Source: Flavobacteriaceae bacterium
Lineage (GTDB): Bacteria; Bacteroidota; Bacteroidia; Flavobacteriales; Flavobacteriaceae
Direction: 5' to 3'
DNA: 64,000 nucleotides
Assembly (NCBI GenBank): GCA_021739635.1
Contig: JAIPBH010000001.1
Location: 1-64,000, forward strand
The notes beneath the pieces are model-generated. The model searched no databases and was not told where the DNA came from. It saw only the letters and a program-made list of their open reading frames with translations. The translations under genes were made by a program, and so were the position numbers. How positions within the stretch are numbered: position 1 is the first letter of the stretch; every line of letters starts with the position of its first letter. Positions 54,278 to 63,367 of this stretch are shown piece after piece.

Positions 54278-54652
54278 TTAAATTTTAATTAATTTTTTAT
54301 TATTTAAATTAAGTTCATCCATCATATCATTGGTGAATTTGTAATGACCTTTTGTAGTTATAATTTTAAAGCTATAAGATTTTAACGAGCTTAATGCGTT
54401 AAGGAATAGCCATTTAGATTTTAATAATTTTGTTTTTTCAGATTTTAAACTTAATTCAAAATAATGTTTTCGTCCATCTTTATCAGCAACTATGTCGGGT
54501 GTAATATTTACATCACTACCTACTTTACTAAAAGATTTAGGCGTTTCATAACCGTCTGTATCTGCTTTAATATTTTCATAGCCTCTTTTTTCAAGATAGT
54601 TTACCGATTCGTTTAAAATGTCTGAGTATTTTTCTTTGTCTTTATAAATCAT
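54278..54652 (-). CDS. Hypothetical cytoplasmic protein
   Basis: 124 residues, no signal or membrane segment. An N-terminal helical part (YSDILNESVNYLEKRGYENI) is followed by VNITPDIVADKDGRKHYFEL and SLKSEKTKLLKSKW. The D...FELSLK pattern with flanking strands faintly recalls PD-(D/E)xK nuclease-like folds, but spacing is not canonical and no activity is claimed. It lies between the sigma gene and pnp on the same strand, about 80 bp from the sigma start. Confidence 0.65.
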   Translation of the reverse strand: MIYKDKEKYSDILNESVNYLEKRGYENIKADTDGYETPKSFSKVGSDVNITPDIVADKDGRKHYFELSLKSEKTKLLKSKWLFLNALSSLKSYSFKIITTKGHYKFTNDMMDELNLNNKKLIKI

Positions 54653-54731
54653 AACTGTAATATGATGAAAATGAGTATAAAAGCAAGTTTTTAACAGAGT
54701 TTAACATCGATTGAACACCTAACTTTGTACA

Positions 54732-54763
54732 TGAAAAAACCAGTGAAGTTAGTTCCACTGGTT
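54732..54763 (-). terminator. Rho-independent terminator of pnp
   Basis: On the minus strand AACCAGTG / CACTGGTT (8 bp, 10-nt loop) is followed by a run of T residues, ~65 bp after the pnp stop. Confidence 0.85.
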
Positions 54764-54828
54764 CTAATTAATTTATTGTAAAACTTGTCAACCTATTTTA
54801 GGACGACTCAATGATTTAAAAAGAGGTC

Positions 54829-57108
54829 TTAATCCTCTTTTCTATCGTCTCTAGGTCTTCTGTCATCGCGACGGTCATCACGTCCACGATTATCACGAGA
54901 GCCTCTGTTATCGCGATTTCCTCCTCTATTATCACGTCCACCATTTCTACTATCTTCTCTTGGTGGTCTGGCCACATAACCTTCAGGTTTTTCCAGCAAC
55001 GCTTTACGCGATACTTTTTCTTTACGTGTTTTTGGATCGACTCCAAAATACTTTACATTAAAAACATCGCCCATGTTTACCACATCAGTAACATTTTCAG
55101 TACGTTCCCAAGCTAACTCAGATACGTGTAATAAAACTTCATTTCCTGGTGCTTGAGTATATTCTACTACTGCTCCAAAATCTAACATTTTAATTACTTT
55201 TACTTCATAGGTTCCACCAACTTCTGGTTTAAACATTAATGAATCAATTTTAGCTAAAACAGCGTCAATACCTGCTTGATTAGTTCCTAAAATTTCAACA
55301 ATACCTTCTTCAGTAATTGGGTCTTCATTAATAACTATGGTTGTTTTAGTAGCTTTTTGTAATTCTTGAATTACTTTTCCACCAGGACCAATTAAAGCTC
55401 CAATAAACGCATTTGGAATAACACGAGTAATCATTTTTGGTGCATGAGGTTTTACACCGGCATTTGGTTGTGCAATGGTATCAATTAAGATGTTTAAGAT
55501 ATGTATACGTCCAGCTTGTGCTTGTTTTAAAGCATTTACTAAAATTTCATAAGATAAACCTTTAACTTTAATATCCATTTGGCAAGCAGTAATACCATCG
55601 GCAGTACCGGTTACTTTAAAGTCCATATCGCCTAAATGATCTTCATCACCTAAAATATCAGATAACACGGCGTATTTTCCAGTTTCAGTATCGGTAATTA
55701 ACCCCATAGCAATACCAGAAACTGGTTTTTTCATTTGTACACCAGCATCCATAAGCGCCATAGTACCAGCACAAACCGTTGCCATAGAAGAAGAACCATT
55801 AGATTCTAATACTTCAGAAACAACTCTTACAGTATAAGGGCAATCTGTTGGAATCATGCCTTTTAAGGCACGTTGTGCTAAATTTCCATGACCAACTTCA
55901 CGGCGAGACGTACCACGTAATGGACGCGCTTCACCGGTTGAAAAAGGAGGGAAGTTATAATGTAAATAGAAACGCTCTTCACCTTCAAATGATGGCATAT
56001 CTATCTGGTTTGCTTCTCTAGAAGTTCCTAAAGTAACTGTTGCTAAAGCTTGAGTTTCTCCACGAGTAAAAATGGAAGAACCATGTGTTGATGGTAAATA
56101 ATTAACCTCACACCAAATAGGTCTGATGTCGGTTGTTTTACGGCCATCTAAACGTAAACCTTCATTTAGCGTTAAATCTCTTACGGCTTTCTTTTCAGCT
56201 TTGTAGAAATATTTTGATACTAAATCTCCAAAATCGGCTAATTCTTCTTCAGTAAAAGTAGCTTTTACTTCGTCTTTTATAGCAGAAAATGCGGCACTTC
56301 TTTCCTGTTTAGCAGAAGCAGCTCTTGCCACAGCATATACTTTATCATACGTTAAATCGTGCACTTTTTTTGCTAGGGCTTCATCTTCACGTTCTGGTTC
56401 ATATTCTCGCGTAACTTTTTTACCAAAAGCTTCGGCTAAACGAATTTGAGCAGCACATTGTTCTTTAATAGCATCATGAGCAAATTTAATGGCTTCAACC
56501 ATTTCTTCTTCTGAAATCTCTTTCATCTCACCTTCAACCATCATCACAGAATCTGCTGATGCGCCAATAACCATATCAATATCAGATACTTCTAATTGTG
56601 CAAAGGTAGGATTGATGATAAACTGACCATCTACACGACCAACACGTACTTCAGAAATAGGCGTTTCAAAAGGAATATCACTTAATTGAATAGCTGCTGA
56701 TGCGGCTAATCCTGCTAACGCATCTGGAATAACATTTTCATCATGAGACATCAATTGAATCATCAACTGTGTTTCTGCATGATAATCTTTTGGAAATAAC
56801 GGACGTAAAACTCTGTCTACTAAACGCATGGTTAATACTTCGCCATCACTTGGTCTAGCTTCTCTTTTAAAGAAACCACCAGGATAACGACCTGCTGCTG
56901 CAAATTTTTCTCTGTAGTCCACAGTAAGCGGTAAAAAGTCAATACCTGGACTGGCATCATAATTTGAAACAACGGTACAAAGTAACATAGCGTTACCCAT
57001 TTGTACTACGACCGATCCATGAGCTTGTTTTGCTAATTTTCCGGTTTCAATGGAGATTTCTCTTCCATCATTAAGAGTAATTACCTCTCTAAACACTTTT
57101 GGAATCAT
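54829..57108 (-). CDS. pnp: Polynucleotide phosphorylase
   Basis: 3'-5' phosphorolytic exoribonuclease of RNA decay. Two RNase PH-like domains (first ~1-230, second ~310-550 with [48 protein letters not shown] and [19 protein letters not shown]), a KH domain ([20 protein letters not shown]), an S1 domain ([20 protein letters not shown]) and then a ~45-residue Arg/Gly/Asp-rich tail (repeats such as [12 protein letters not shown]). The tail may add RNA binding. rpsO lies just upstream on the same strand, the rpsO-pnp order known from many bacteria, but a terminator separates them here. Confidence 0.97.
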   Translation of the reverse strand: MIPKVFREVITLNDGREISIETGKLAKQAHGSVVVQMGNAMLLCTVVSNYDASPGIDFLPLTVDYREKFAAAGRYPGGFFKREARPSDGEVLTMRLVDRVLRPLFPKDYHAETQLMIQLMSHDENVIPDALAGLAASAAIQLSDIPFETPISEVRVGRVDGQFIINPTFAQLEVSDIDMVIGASADSVMMVEGEMKEISEEEMVEAIKFAHDAIKEQCAAQIRLAEAFGKKVTREYEPEREDEALAKKVHDLTYDKVYAVARAASAKQERSAAFSAIKDEVKATFTEEELADFGDLVSKYFYKAEKKAVRDLTLNEGLRLDGRKTTDIRPIWCEVNYLPSTHGSSIFTRGETQALATVTLGTSREANQIDMPSFEGEERFYLHYNFPPFSTGEARPLRGTSRREVGHGNLAQRALKGMIPTDCPYTVRVVSEVLESNGSSSMATVCAGTMALMDAGVQMKKPVSGIAMGLITDTETGKYAVLSDILGDEDHLGDMDFKVTGTADGITACQMDIKVKGLSYEILVNALKQAQAGRIHILNILIDTIAQPNAGVKPHAPKMITRVIPNAFIGALIGPGGKVIQELQKATKTTIVINEDPITEEGIVEILGTNQAGIDAVLAKIDSLMFKPEVGGTYEVKVIKMLDFGAVVEYTQAPGNEVLLHVSELAWERTENVTDVVNMGDVFNVKYFGVDPKTRKEKVSRKALLEKPEGYVARPPREDSRNGGRDNRGGNRDNRGSRDNRGRDDRRDDRRPRDDRKED

Positions 57109-57207
57109 AATTTTTTAATTCTAATTAAACAATGGTCGTTGTGTTGTTGTAGTAGTTGTTGTGTGACCAATGAAAAACTATAATAAGCTTCTTCAATACG
57201 GGTTTAT

Positions 57208-57221
57208 ACTCTGCGCAGAGT
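57208..57221. promoter_or_regulatory. 14-bp palindrome between rpsO and pnp
   Basis: ACTCTGCGCAGAGT is a perfect palindrome ~100 bp upstream of the pnp start and just after the rpsO terminator. In RNA it could fold only as a tight hairpin; as DNA it could be a protein site. Confidence 0.3.
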
Positions 57222-57233
57222 TATTTATAAAAC

Positions 57234-57261
57234 AAAAAAGAGGCTGAAAAGCCTCTTTTTT
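57234..57261 (-). terminator. Rho-independent terminator of rpsO
   Basis: AAAAGAGGCT / AGCCTCTTTT form a stem with a short loop and T-run on the minus strand, starting right at the rpsO stop codon. Confidence 0.85.
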
Positions 57262-57531
57262 TTATTTTCTTAATCCTAATTCTTTTACTATGGCACGATA
57301 TCTTAAGATATCTTTCTTAGTTAAGTAATCTAGTAAGCTTCTTCTTTTACCTACTAATTTCACTAATGAACGCTCTGTATTATAATCTTTACGATTATTT
57401 TTTAAGTGTTCAGTTAAGTGATTAATTCTGTGCGTGAATAACGCAATTTGTCCTTCTGCAGTACCAGTGTCGTTTCCGCTTTTACCGTGTTTTGCGAAGA
57501 TTTCTTCTTTAACTTCTTTTGTTAAATACAT
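57262..57531 (-). CDS. rpsO: 30S ribosomal protein S15
   Basis: 89 residues from ATG at 57531: MYLTKEVKEEIFAKHGKS, TGTAEGQIALFTHRINHLTE, SLVKLVGKRRSLLDYL, then RYRAIVKELGLRK, all standard for S15, which binds the central domain of 16S rRNA. The frame is open 57 bp further upstream, but the extension (MPLERKSFVYIK) is not part of S15 and would overlap the promoter/leader hairpin. Confidence 0.97.
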   Translation of the reverse strand: MYLTKEVKEEIFAKHGKSGNDTGTAEGQIALFTHRINHLTEHLKNNRKDYNTERSLVKLVGKRRSLLDYLTKKDILRYRAIVKELGLRK

Positions 57532-57563
57532 GCTAATATTATTATAAATGATTTTTATGTATA

Positions 57564-57580
57564 CGAAAGATTTTCTTTCG
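57564..57580 (-). promoter_or_regulatory. Hairpin in the rpsO leader
   Basis: CGAAAGA / TCTTTCG, 7 bp with a 3-nt loop, at the expected beginning of the rpsO transcript, 33-49 bp before the start codon. S15 represses its own translation through leader structures in several bacteria; whether this one does so is inference. Confidence 0.4.
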
Positions 57581-57585
57581 AGCGG

Positions 57586-57593
57586 CAAATATA
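57586..57593 (-). promoter_or_regulatory. Bacteroidota -7 promoter box for rpsO
   Basis: TATATTTG on the minus strand is an exact TAnnTTTG match, 55 bp before the rpsO start and just upstream of the leader hairpin. Confidence 0.5.
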
Positions 57594-57644
57594 GTAATAA
57601 TTAATGATTTACGAATAATTCATTAAAAAATAAATGTCTATAAA

Positions 57645-58502
57645 TTATGCTCTTAACGGTTGATTGGTAATTAAATCGATATAATGATTTATTTTATTTT
57701 TAAGATGTTTTCGCTCTGTAATAAAATCTAGGAATCCGTGTTCTAATAAAAATTCAGATGTTTGGAATCCTTCTGGTAAATCTTGACCTGTGGTATCTTT
57801 AACAACTCTTGGTCCTGCAAATCCAATTAAAGCACCAGGTTCAGCAATATTAATATCGCCTAACATGGCAAATGAAGCCGTTGTTCCACCTGTTGTTGGG
57901 TCTGTACATAAGGAAATATATGGTATGCCTGCATCTGCTAATTGTGCTAATTTTACAGATGTTTTTGCTAATTGCATGAGTGATAATGCGGCTTCCATCA
58001 TTCGAGCGCCACCTGATTTTGAAATAATCATGAATGGAATTTTATGCTTTAATGAATAATCTGCAGCACGAACAATTTTTTCTCCAACAACACTTCCCAT
58101 GGATCCACCTATAAAAGCAAAGTCCATACAGGCAATAACTAAATCTTTTCCTTTAGATTTTCCTACGGCAGCACGAATGGCATCTTTAAGATGTGTTTTT
58201 TCTTGAGCTGATTTTAAGCGTTCTGGATATTTTTTGGTATCAACAAATTTTAAAGGATCTTTTGATTCTAAATTCGCATCTAACTCTTTAAATTCATTAT
58301 TATCAAAAAGAATTTCAAAATATTCTTTGCTTCCTATACGTACATGATAACCATCTTCTGGACTTACATAGAAATTTTTTTCTAGTTCATCTGCATCAAC
58401 AATTTTACCTGTTGGAGATTTATACCATAATCCTTTGGGAGTATCTTTTTTATCCTGTGTTGTGGTTGTAATTCCTTTTGTTTTTCTTTTAAACCAAGAC
58501 AT
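57645..58502 (-). CDS. accD: Acetyl-CoA carboxylase carboxyltransferase subunit beta, cysteine-free zinc-ribbon form
   Basis: Carboxyltransferase beta subunit of fatty-acid synthesis. Crotonase-like core: [72 protein letters not shown] and [14 protein letters not shown]. In typical AccD an N-terminal four-Cys zinc ribbon is present; here the corresponding segment reads [20 protein letters not shown] then VSPEDGYH, so all four Cys are replaced while the spacing remains. I believe this occurs in other Flavobacteriia, so it is not decay. Start at 58502 ([10 protein letters not shown]) is chosen; the longer frame from 58541 adds residues not typical of AccD. Confidence 0.95.
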   Translation of the reverse strand: MSWFKRKTKGITTTTQDKKDTPKGLWYKSPTGKIVDADELEKNFYVSPEDGYHVRIGSKEYFEILFDNNEFKELDANLESKDPLKFVDTKKYPERLKSAQEKTHLKDAIRAAVGKSKGKDLVIACMDFAFIGGSMGSVVGEKIVRAADYSLKHKIPFMIISKSGGARMMEAALSLMQLAKTSVKLAQLADAGIPYISLCTDPTTGGTTASFAMLGDINIAEPGALIGFAGPRVVKDTTGQDLPEGFQTSEFLLEHGFLDFITERKHLKNKINHYIDLITNQPLRA

Positions 58503-58578
58503 AGATTCTATTTTTAGATTATCGATTGTAGCTATTATCAATCGTTTATGTTAAGGATTATTCGCTTTAAAGCGTAAA

Positions 58579-58622
58579 GCCTTACCACAAAATTAAACCT
58601 TTTTTTAATTTTGTGGTAAGGC
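58579..58622 (-). terminator. 19-bp perfect hairpin between fbaA and accD
   Basis: GCCTTACCACAAAATTAAA pairs perfectly with its complement across a 6-nt loop, just after the fbaA stop. The T-run is within the loop and upper stem rather than after it, so it may be a terminator, an mRNA 3'-end stabiliser or both. A second palindrome CGCTTTAAAGCG (58563-58574) adjoins it. Confidence 0.6.
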
Positions 58623-58633
58623 CAAAGAAAATA

Positions 58634-59701
58634 TTATAAAGTATTTACGTTATTTAAATCTTGGAAAGCTTGTTTTAATCGCTCAACAAAAGTGACTTCA
58701 CCAGCACGTAACCAAACGCGTGGATCATAGTATTTTTTGTTTGGTGAATCTTCGCCTTCAGGATTTCCTATTTGTGATTGTAAGTAGGCTTCGTTTTTCT
58801 TCATGTAATCACGAATACCGCTCATGAATGCGTATTGCATATCTGTATCAATATTCATTTTTACAACACCATAGCTAATACCTTCACGAATTTCTTCAAC
58901 AGAAGAACCTGAACCACCATGGAATACAAAATCTATATGGTTATGGCCCACACCATATTTTTTTGAAATATATTCTTGAGAATTTTTTAAGATTTTTGGT
59001 GTTAATTTAACATTACCTGGTTTGTAAACACCATGAACGTTTCCAAAAGCTGCAGCAATAGTGAACTGGTCGCTAACTTTGCTTAATTCTTCATAAGCAT
59101 AAGCAACTTCTTCTGGTTGTGTGTAAAGTTTTGAATCATCAACATCACTATTATCAACACCATCTTCTTCGCCACCTGTAACACCTAATTCAATTTCAAG
59201 TGTCATACCCATTTTGCTCATACGAGTTAAATATGCTTTACAGATTTCTATGTTTTCTTCAAGAGGTTCTTCAGAAAGATCAATCATATGAGAACTATAA
59301 AGAGGTTTACCTGTTTCAGCAAAATGTTTTTCACTGGCGTCAAGTAATCCGTCTATCCAAGGTAATAATTTTTTAGCACAATGGTCTGTGTGTAAAATAA
59401 CGGGAACGCCATAAGCTTCAGATAATGTGTGCACATGTTTAGCTCCTGCAATAGCTCCTGCAATACATGCTTTTTGGTTTTCATTACTTAATCCTTTTCC
59501 TGCATTAAATTGAGCACCACCATTTGAAAATTGAATAATTACCGGAGCATTTAAAGCTTTAGCAGTTTCTAATACACCATTAATAGTGTCTGAACCAATA
59601 ACGTTTACTGCCGGTAAAGCAAACCCTTTTTCTTTAGCTAATTTGAAAATAGCTTGAACTTCTTTACCTGTTGCAACTCCAGGTTTTATATTATGTCCCA
59701 T
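58634..59701 (-). CDS. fbaA: Class II fructose-bisphosphate aldolase
   Basis: Zinc-dependent aldolase of glycolysis and gluconeogenesis, ~355 residues, class IIA length. Motifs are GFALPAVNVIGSDTINGVLE, VILHTDHCAKK (zinc His), LEIELGVTGGEEDGVDN, AAAFGNVHGVYKPGNVKL, FVFHGGSGSSVEEI and GVVKMNIDTDMQYAF. Cytoplasmic. It carries an exact -7 box upstream (59738-59745) and its own hairpin downstream, so it is a single-gene unit. Confidence 0.97.
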   Translation of the reverse strand: MGHNIKPGVATGKEVQAIFKLAKEKGFALPAVNVIGSDTINGVLETAKALNAPVIIQFSNGGAQFNAGKGLSNENQKACIAGAIAGAKHVHTLSEAYGVPVILHTDHCAKKLLPWIDGLLDASEKHFAETGKPLYSSHMIDLSEEPLEENIEICKAYLTRMSKMGMTLEIELGVTGGEEDGVDNSDVDDSKLYTQPEEVAYAYEELSKVSDQFTIAAAFGNVHGVYKPGNVKLTPKILKNSQEYISKKYGVGHNHIDFVFHGGSGSSVEEIREGISYGVVKMNIDTDMQYAFMSGIRDYMKKNEAYLQSQIGNPEGEDSPNKKYYDPRVWLRAGEVTFVERLKQAFQDLNNVNTL

Positions 59702-59737
59702 TTTTATTGAATTAGTTTATAAATTTTTTTTAAAAAT

Positions 59738-59745
59738 CAAAAGTA
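59738..59745 (-). promoter_or_regulatory. Bacteroidota -7 promoter box for fbaA
   Basis: TACTTTTG on the minus strand matches TAnnTTTG, 37 bp before the fbaA start. No clear -33 element. Confidence 0.45.
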
Positions 59746-59835
59746 ATGAAATTTTAATTATATGAATGTGATTTTGAGGCTTGAAACATTTAAAATAATA
59801 CTAAAACGTTATAGTTTGTAATAAGAAAATGAATT

Positions 59836-62373
59836 TTAAAACGGGTAGTTTATACCAATATTATATACTGCATTTCCAAAATTATAGTCATTAAACCATC
59901 TGTTTTTATCTTGATAAAAAGGGTCGTAAGTTTTAAATCCTATATCAAAGCGAAATACAAAAAAGCTAAAATCATAACGTAGTCCAAAACCAGAGCCTAT
60001 TGCAATATCTTTTAAAGAATTAAATCCTGAAAACACGGCATTTTTATCAGTTACTTCATCTAATACATTCCAAATATTTCCTGCATCAATAAAAATGGCT
60101 CCATATAAGTCTCCAAATAGATTAAAGCGTTGTTCTGCACTAAATAATAATTTAAAGTTGGCTTCATTAAATTCATTAGAACTTTCTGAGCTTCCTGGTC
60201 CTAAACTATAAGCAGTCCAGGCACGATTATCATTAGCTCCTCCAGCAAAGAAACTTTTTGAGAAAGGAATGCTGGTTGAGTTTCCGTAAGGAATAGCAAT
60301 ACCAGCGTAGCTTCTAATTGCAAAAACATTTTTTTTGCCTAAATCCCAGTGTTTTATAAAATCTATTTCGGTTTTGGCATATTGAGAAAATGCAACACTT
60401 AAAAGTTTGTAGCGATTGTTGGTGTCTTTTGTTAGGCCTAATAATTTTCCCGTATTTGCTAGTATATTTCCTGCTAATTCTAATTTTACTCTAAAAATTG
60501 AGAAATTTTCATCATATAGATTTTGACGTGTATCTTGAACCAAACTAAAATTTGATGATAGAATTAAATTGTTTTCAGTTAAACGTTGTTTGCGTTCATT
60601 AATACTGTTTACCGTTTTGTAATCTGCATCAGTTGAATTTAAAGATGTATTGTTGTTTAAAACATCTGTAATAAAAGCATCGGTTTGTTCAGGGTATATT
60701 AAGTCTTCTCCATTGTTATAATTTAATGATAAAGCTATATCATTAAGGGTATTAAAAGAATTTTGATAGATTCCAAAATAATTGTCAATATTTAAATTTC
60801 TAACATATTGAACATTAAAAACATCTAATCGATTTGTTATGTATTTTGATGGACTCCATTTGTAATTTAATGTGCCGCTAAAGGTTTGTTTATCTAAGCC
60901 AATGTTGGTTTGACTTGAAGCTGATAAACTTATTCTTGTGCTTGGCGACATATATTTTGGTACAATTCTATCGGTATTAAATGGAGAGAAAAATCTGGGA
61001 ATGATTAATTTTAAATCGGCCCCAATTTCATTGATGTCAAAAAATTGATTTCTAGATTTATTGGAAGCATCTTTTGAAGCGCCTATTGATCCAATTGCTG
61101 ATATTTCTAATGTTTCTGCACCTCTAAAAATATTTCTAATGGATAAGCTTGGGTTTGCAGACAATCCAACAGACTGAATATTGCTTTGAGATACTTCAGT
61201 GCTAAAACCTAAATTAAACTTTTTAAGAGGTGTTAAAAAAATATCTGCGGATATTGTTGAATCATCATTTTCAGTGTATTTAATATCTGGATATTTAAAA
61301 GTTCTTAATTCACTTAGATATCTATATGTGCGTGTTCTGTCAATATCCTTAAAAAGAGTATTTGGTGTAATAAAAACAGCATCAGTTAATGCCTTTGGTC
61401 TAAACCTCATTTTGCCTATACTATATAATTTATAGTTATTGAATAGTATAGAATCTGTTCTGGTCTCATTTATGTTTTCAAAAGTTCCATCTGTAAAAAT
61501 ATTGACATCTTTAACATAATATATTTTAAAAGGTTCTCTTAAAATAGTGTCTTGATTTCTGATGGCTCGTTCTTGAATTTGAACTTCAACATTTACTTTT
61601 TTGTTGGTGTTAACTGTGTCAATTTCAAAAGTCACATAATCTTGATTAAAATGATACACTCCTTTATTTCTCAATTCGGTTGAAATGCGTTCACGCTCAA
61701 GTTGAAAATTGGTTGTTTTGTATTGTTCGTTTTGTTTTATAAATGAATTTATTTTAATGGATTCGTATAATGAATCAACCATTGAAACTTTTTTCTTTTT
61801 TATAATGGAATCAATCAGGTAAGCATCACCTGTTTTTATTTGATAATCAATCTCGGCGAGTTGATTGTCTTTTTTGTTGATTGTATAAGTAGATTCAACA
61901 TTAAACCAGCCATTATTAACATAATAATCATTAAGACGTTTAATAGATTTCTTTGTTCTGTCTTCATTAACAATTGTTGGAGCTTCACCAGTAATTTTTA
62001 ACCAATTATTAAAACTTTTTCTTGAGTCTATATATTTGTTTAATTGTTTTTTTGAAAGGAATGATTCAAGATGGCTTCTTTTGTTAGGTCGTCTATCTAA
62101 ATTTGCTTTTATAATAGAATCAATATTAGGCCGAGCCAAATTATAAATATGTAACCGTAAAGGGGTATTTAATATTTTGCTATTAGGTTTTTGATATAAA
62201 AGGTTGTTGATAGTTTCAGAATTATCTTTTTTTTCATTAACATATACATTATTTTTTGTGAGTAAGTAACTGTTTTCAGGAACTCTTTTTACGGCATCAC
62301 AAGAAATTATTAAACCAGAGGTTATAATTAAAATGAGTATATTTTTAAGTTTAAGTTTCAAAAAATGAGACAA
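59836..62373 (-). CDS. tamL: TamL-like BamA/Omp85-superfamily outer membrane lipoprotein
   Basis: Lipoprotein signal (SGLIISC, then DAVKRVPENSYLL) characteristic of the Bacteroidota TamL lipoprotein. POTRA-like repeats follow to about residue 400 (NNGWFNVESTYTI, ELRNKGVYHFNQDYVTFEID) and a C-terminal 16-strand beta-barrel (DTRQNLYDENFSIFRVKLEL, FFAGGANDNRAWTAYSLGPG with the barrel RxWT-type motif). It helps insert or assemble outer membrane proteins. The start codon is TTG, since no in-frame ATG gives the signal peptide and a stop lies just upstream. A tamB partner is not next to it in this window. Confidence 0.88.
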   Translation of the reverse strand: MSHFLKLKLKNILILIITSGLIISCDAVKRVPENSYLLTKNNVYVNEKKDNSETINNLLYQKPNSKILNTPLRLHIYNLARPNIDSIIKANLDRRPNKRSHLESFLSKKQLNKYIDSRKSFNNWLKITGEAPTIVNEDRTKKSIKRLNDYYVNNGWFNVESTYTINKKDNQLAEIDYQIKTGDAYLIDSIIKKKKVSMVDSLYESIKINSFIKQNEQYKTTNFQLERERISTELRNKGVYHFNQDYVTFEIDTVNTNKKVNVEVQIQERAIRNQDTILREPFKIYYVKDVNIFTDGTFENINETRTDSILFNNYKLYSIGKMRFRPKALTDAVFITPNTLFKDIDRTRTYRYLSELRTFKYPDIKYTENDDSTISADIFLTPLKKFNLGFSTEVSQSNIQSVGLSANPSLSIRNIFRGAETLEISAIGSIGASKDASNKSRNQFFDINEIGADLKLIIPRFFSPFNTDRIVPKYMSPSTRISLSASSQTNIGLDKQTFSGTLNYKWSPSKYITNRLDVFNVQYVRNLNIDNYFGIYQNSFNTLNDIALSLNYNNGEDLIYPEQTDAFITDVLNNNTSLNSTDADYKTVNSINERKQRLTENNLILSSNFSLVQDTRQNLYDENFSIFRVKLELAGNILANTGKLLGLTKDTNNRYKLLSVAFSQYAKTEIDFIKHWDLGKKNVFAIRSYAGIAIPYGNSTSIPFSKSFFAGGANDNRAWTAYSLGPGSSESSNEFNEANFKLLFSAEQRFNLFGDLYGAIFIDAGNIWNVLDEVTDKNAVFSGFNSLKDIAIGSGFGLRYDFSFFVFRFDIGFKTYDPFYQDKNRWFNDYNFGNAVYNIGINYPF

Positions 62374-62442
62374 TTTATGAGTAATACGGTTTTAGTTAAT
62401 TCTGAATTTTTATTAAATCTTATTTTATTGTTTAATGGCAAT

Positions 62443-62450
62443 CAAAAATA
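62443..62450 (-). promoter_or_regulatory. Bacteroidota -7 promoter box for tamL
   Basis: TATTTTTG on the minus strand matches TAnnTTTG, ~70 bp before the TTG start. Confidence 0.4.
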
Positions 62451-62645
62451 CATTATTTCATGTGTTTATTTTAATTTTTTTTAAAGGCAACATGCAATAT
62501 CAAAAGTTTATCATTTTACTATTGATACTTAATTTTATTCATAGATGTTTCTATAGGAAAAACATTTAAATAAATAAGTAAGTGTTTATTAAAACAATAA
62601 TTTTTCATTTTCTTTATAAAATAAAACGAAAAGTAACATAACATC

Positions 62646-63365
62646 ATGCTCTCAAAAAATCAAATAAAATTAATAACGAGTTTAAAGCAAAAAAAATACA
62701 GATTGCAACATGAACTTTTTGTTGTTGAAGGCATTAAAACAATACAAGAACTTTTGCAATCAGATTTCAAACTTGAAACATTATATACCACTGAATCATT
62801 CAATTTTGATGCCAAAAAAGAAGAATTAATTTCTGAAACTGATTTAAAGCGTATTAGTTTTTTAACAACTCCCAATAAAGCTTTGGCCATTTTTAAAATT
62901 CCAAAAGCAAAACCAATAGATTTTAGTGAATTGATTGTAGCACTTGACGATGTGCGTGATCCAGGTAATTTAGGAACCATGATACGTTTGTGTGATTGGT
63001 TTGGAGTAAAAAATTTAGTCTGCAGCCTAGAAACTGTAGATTGTTTTAACCCAAAAGTTATTCAAGCAACTATGGGTTCTATAACAAGAGTAAATGTTAC
63101 TTATTTAGATTTAGAAGAATTTTTAAAACAAGCCAACGTAACAAGTTATGGCACTTTTATGGATGGAAAATCTGTGTATGATTCAGAATTATCAAATACA
63201 GGAATTTTAATACTAGGAAATGAAGCTAATGGCATTTCAAAAGGTATAGAATCTTTAATTTCTAAAAAAATAAGTATTCCAAGATTTGGAAATTTACAAG
63301 CTACTGAAAGCTTGAATGTGGCAACGGCAGCCGCTATATTTTTAAGTGAATTTAAACGAAGATAA
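62646..63365 (+). CDS. TrmH/SpoU-family RNA 2'-O-methyltransferase
   Basis: An N-terminal substrate-binding part (LQHELFVVEGIKTIQELLQS) is followed by the SPOUT methyltransferase domain with its knot motifs: VALDDVRDPGNLGTMIRLCD (motif 1), ILILGNEANGIS (motif 2) and IPRFGNLQATESLNVATAAA (motif 3). It binds S-adenosylmethionine and methylates a ribose 2'-OH in rRNA or tRNA; the target is not deducible. 239 residues, cytoplasmic. Divergent from tamL and convergent with porT, with only 2 bp between stops. Confidence 0.93.
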   Translation: MLSKNQIKLITSLKQKKYRLQHELFVVEGIKTIQELLQSDFKLETLYTTESFNFDAKKEELISETDLKRISFLTTPNKALAIFKIPKAKPIDFSELIVALDDVRDPGNLGTMIRLCDWFGVKNLVCSLETVDCFNPKVIQATMGSITRVNVTYLDLEEFLKQANVTSYGTFMDGKSVYDSELSNTGILILGNEANGISKGIESLISKKISIPRFGNLQATESLNVATAAAIFLSEFKRR

Positions 63366-63367
63366 GG

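Noticed and set aside
54816-55046. 76-codon frame overlapping the pnp 3' end
   Set aside because: It is an out-of-frame reading of the repetitive Arg/Gly-rich pnp tail.
57532-57588. Longer rpsO start
   Set aside because: The extra residues are not part of S15 and would cover the promoter-proximal hairpin.
58503-58541. Longer accD start
   Set aside because: Residues [13 protein letters not shown] are not typical; AccD begins MSWFKRK at 58502.
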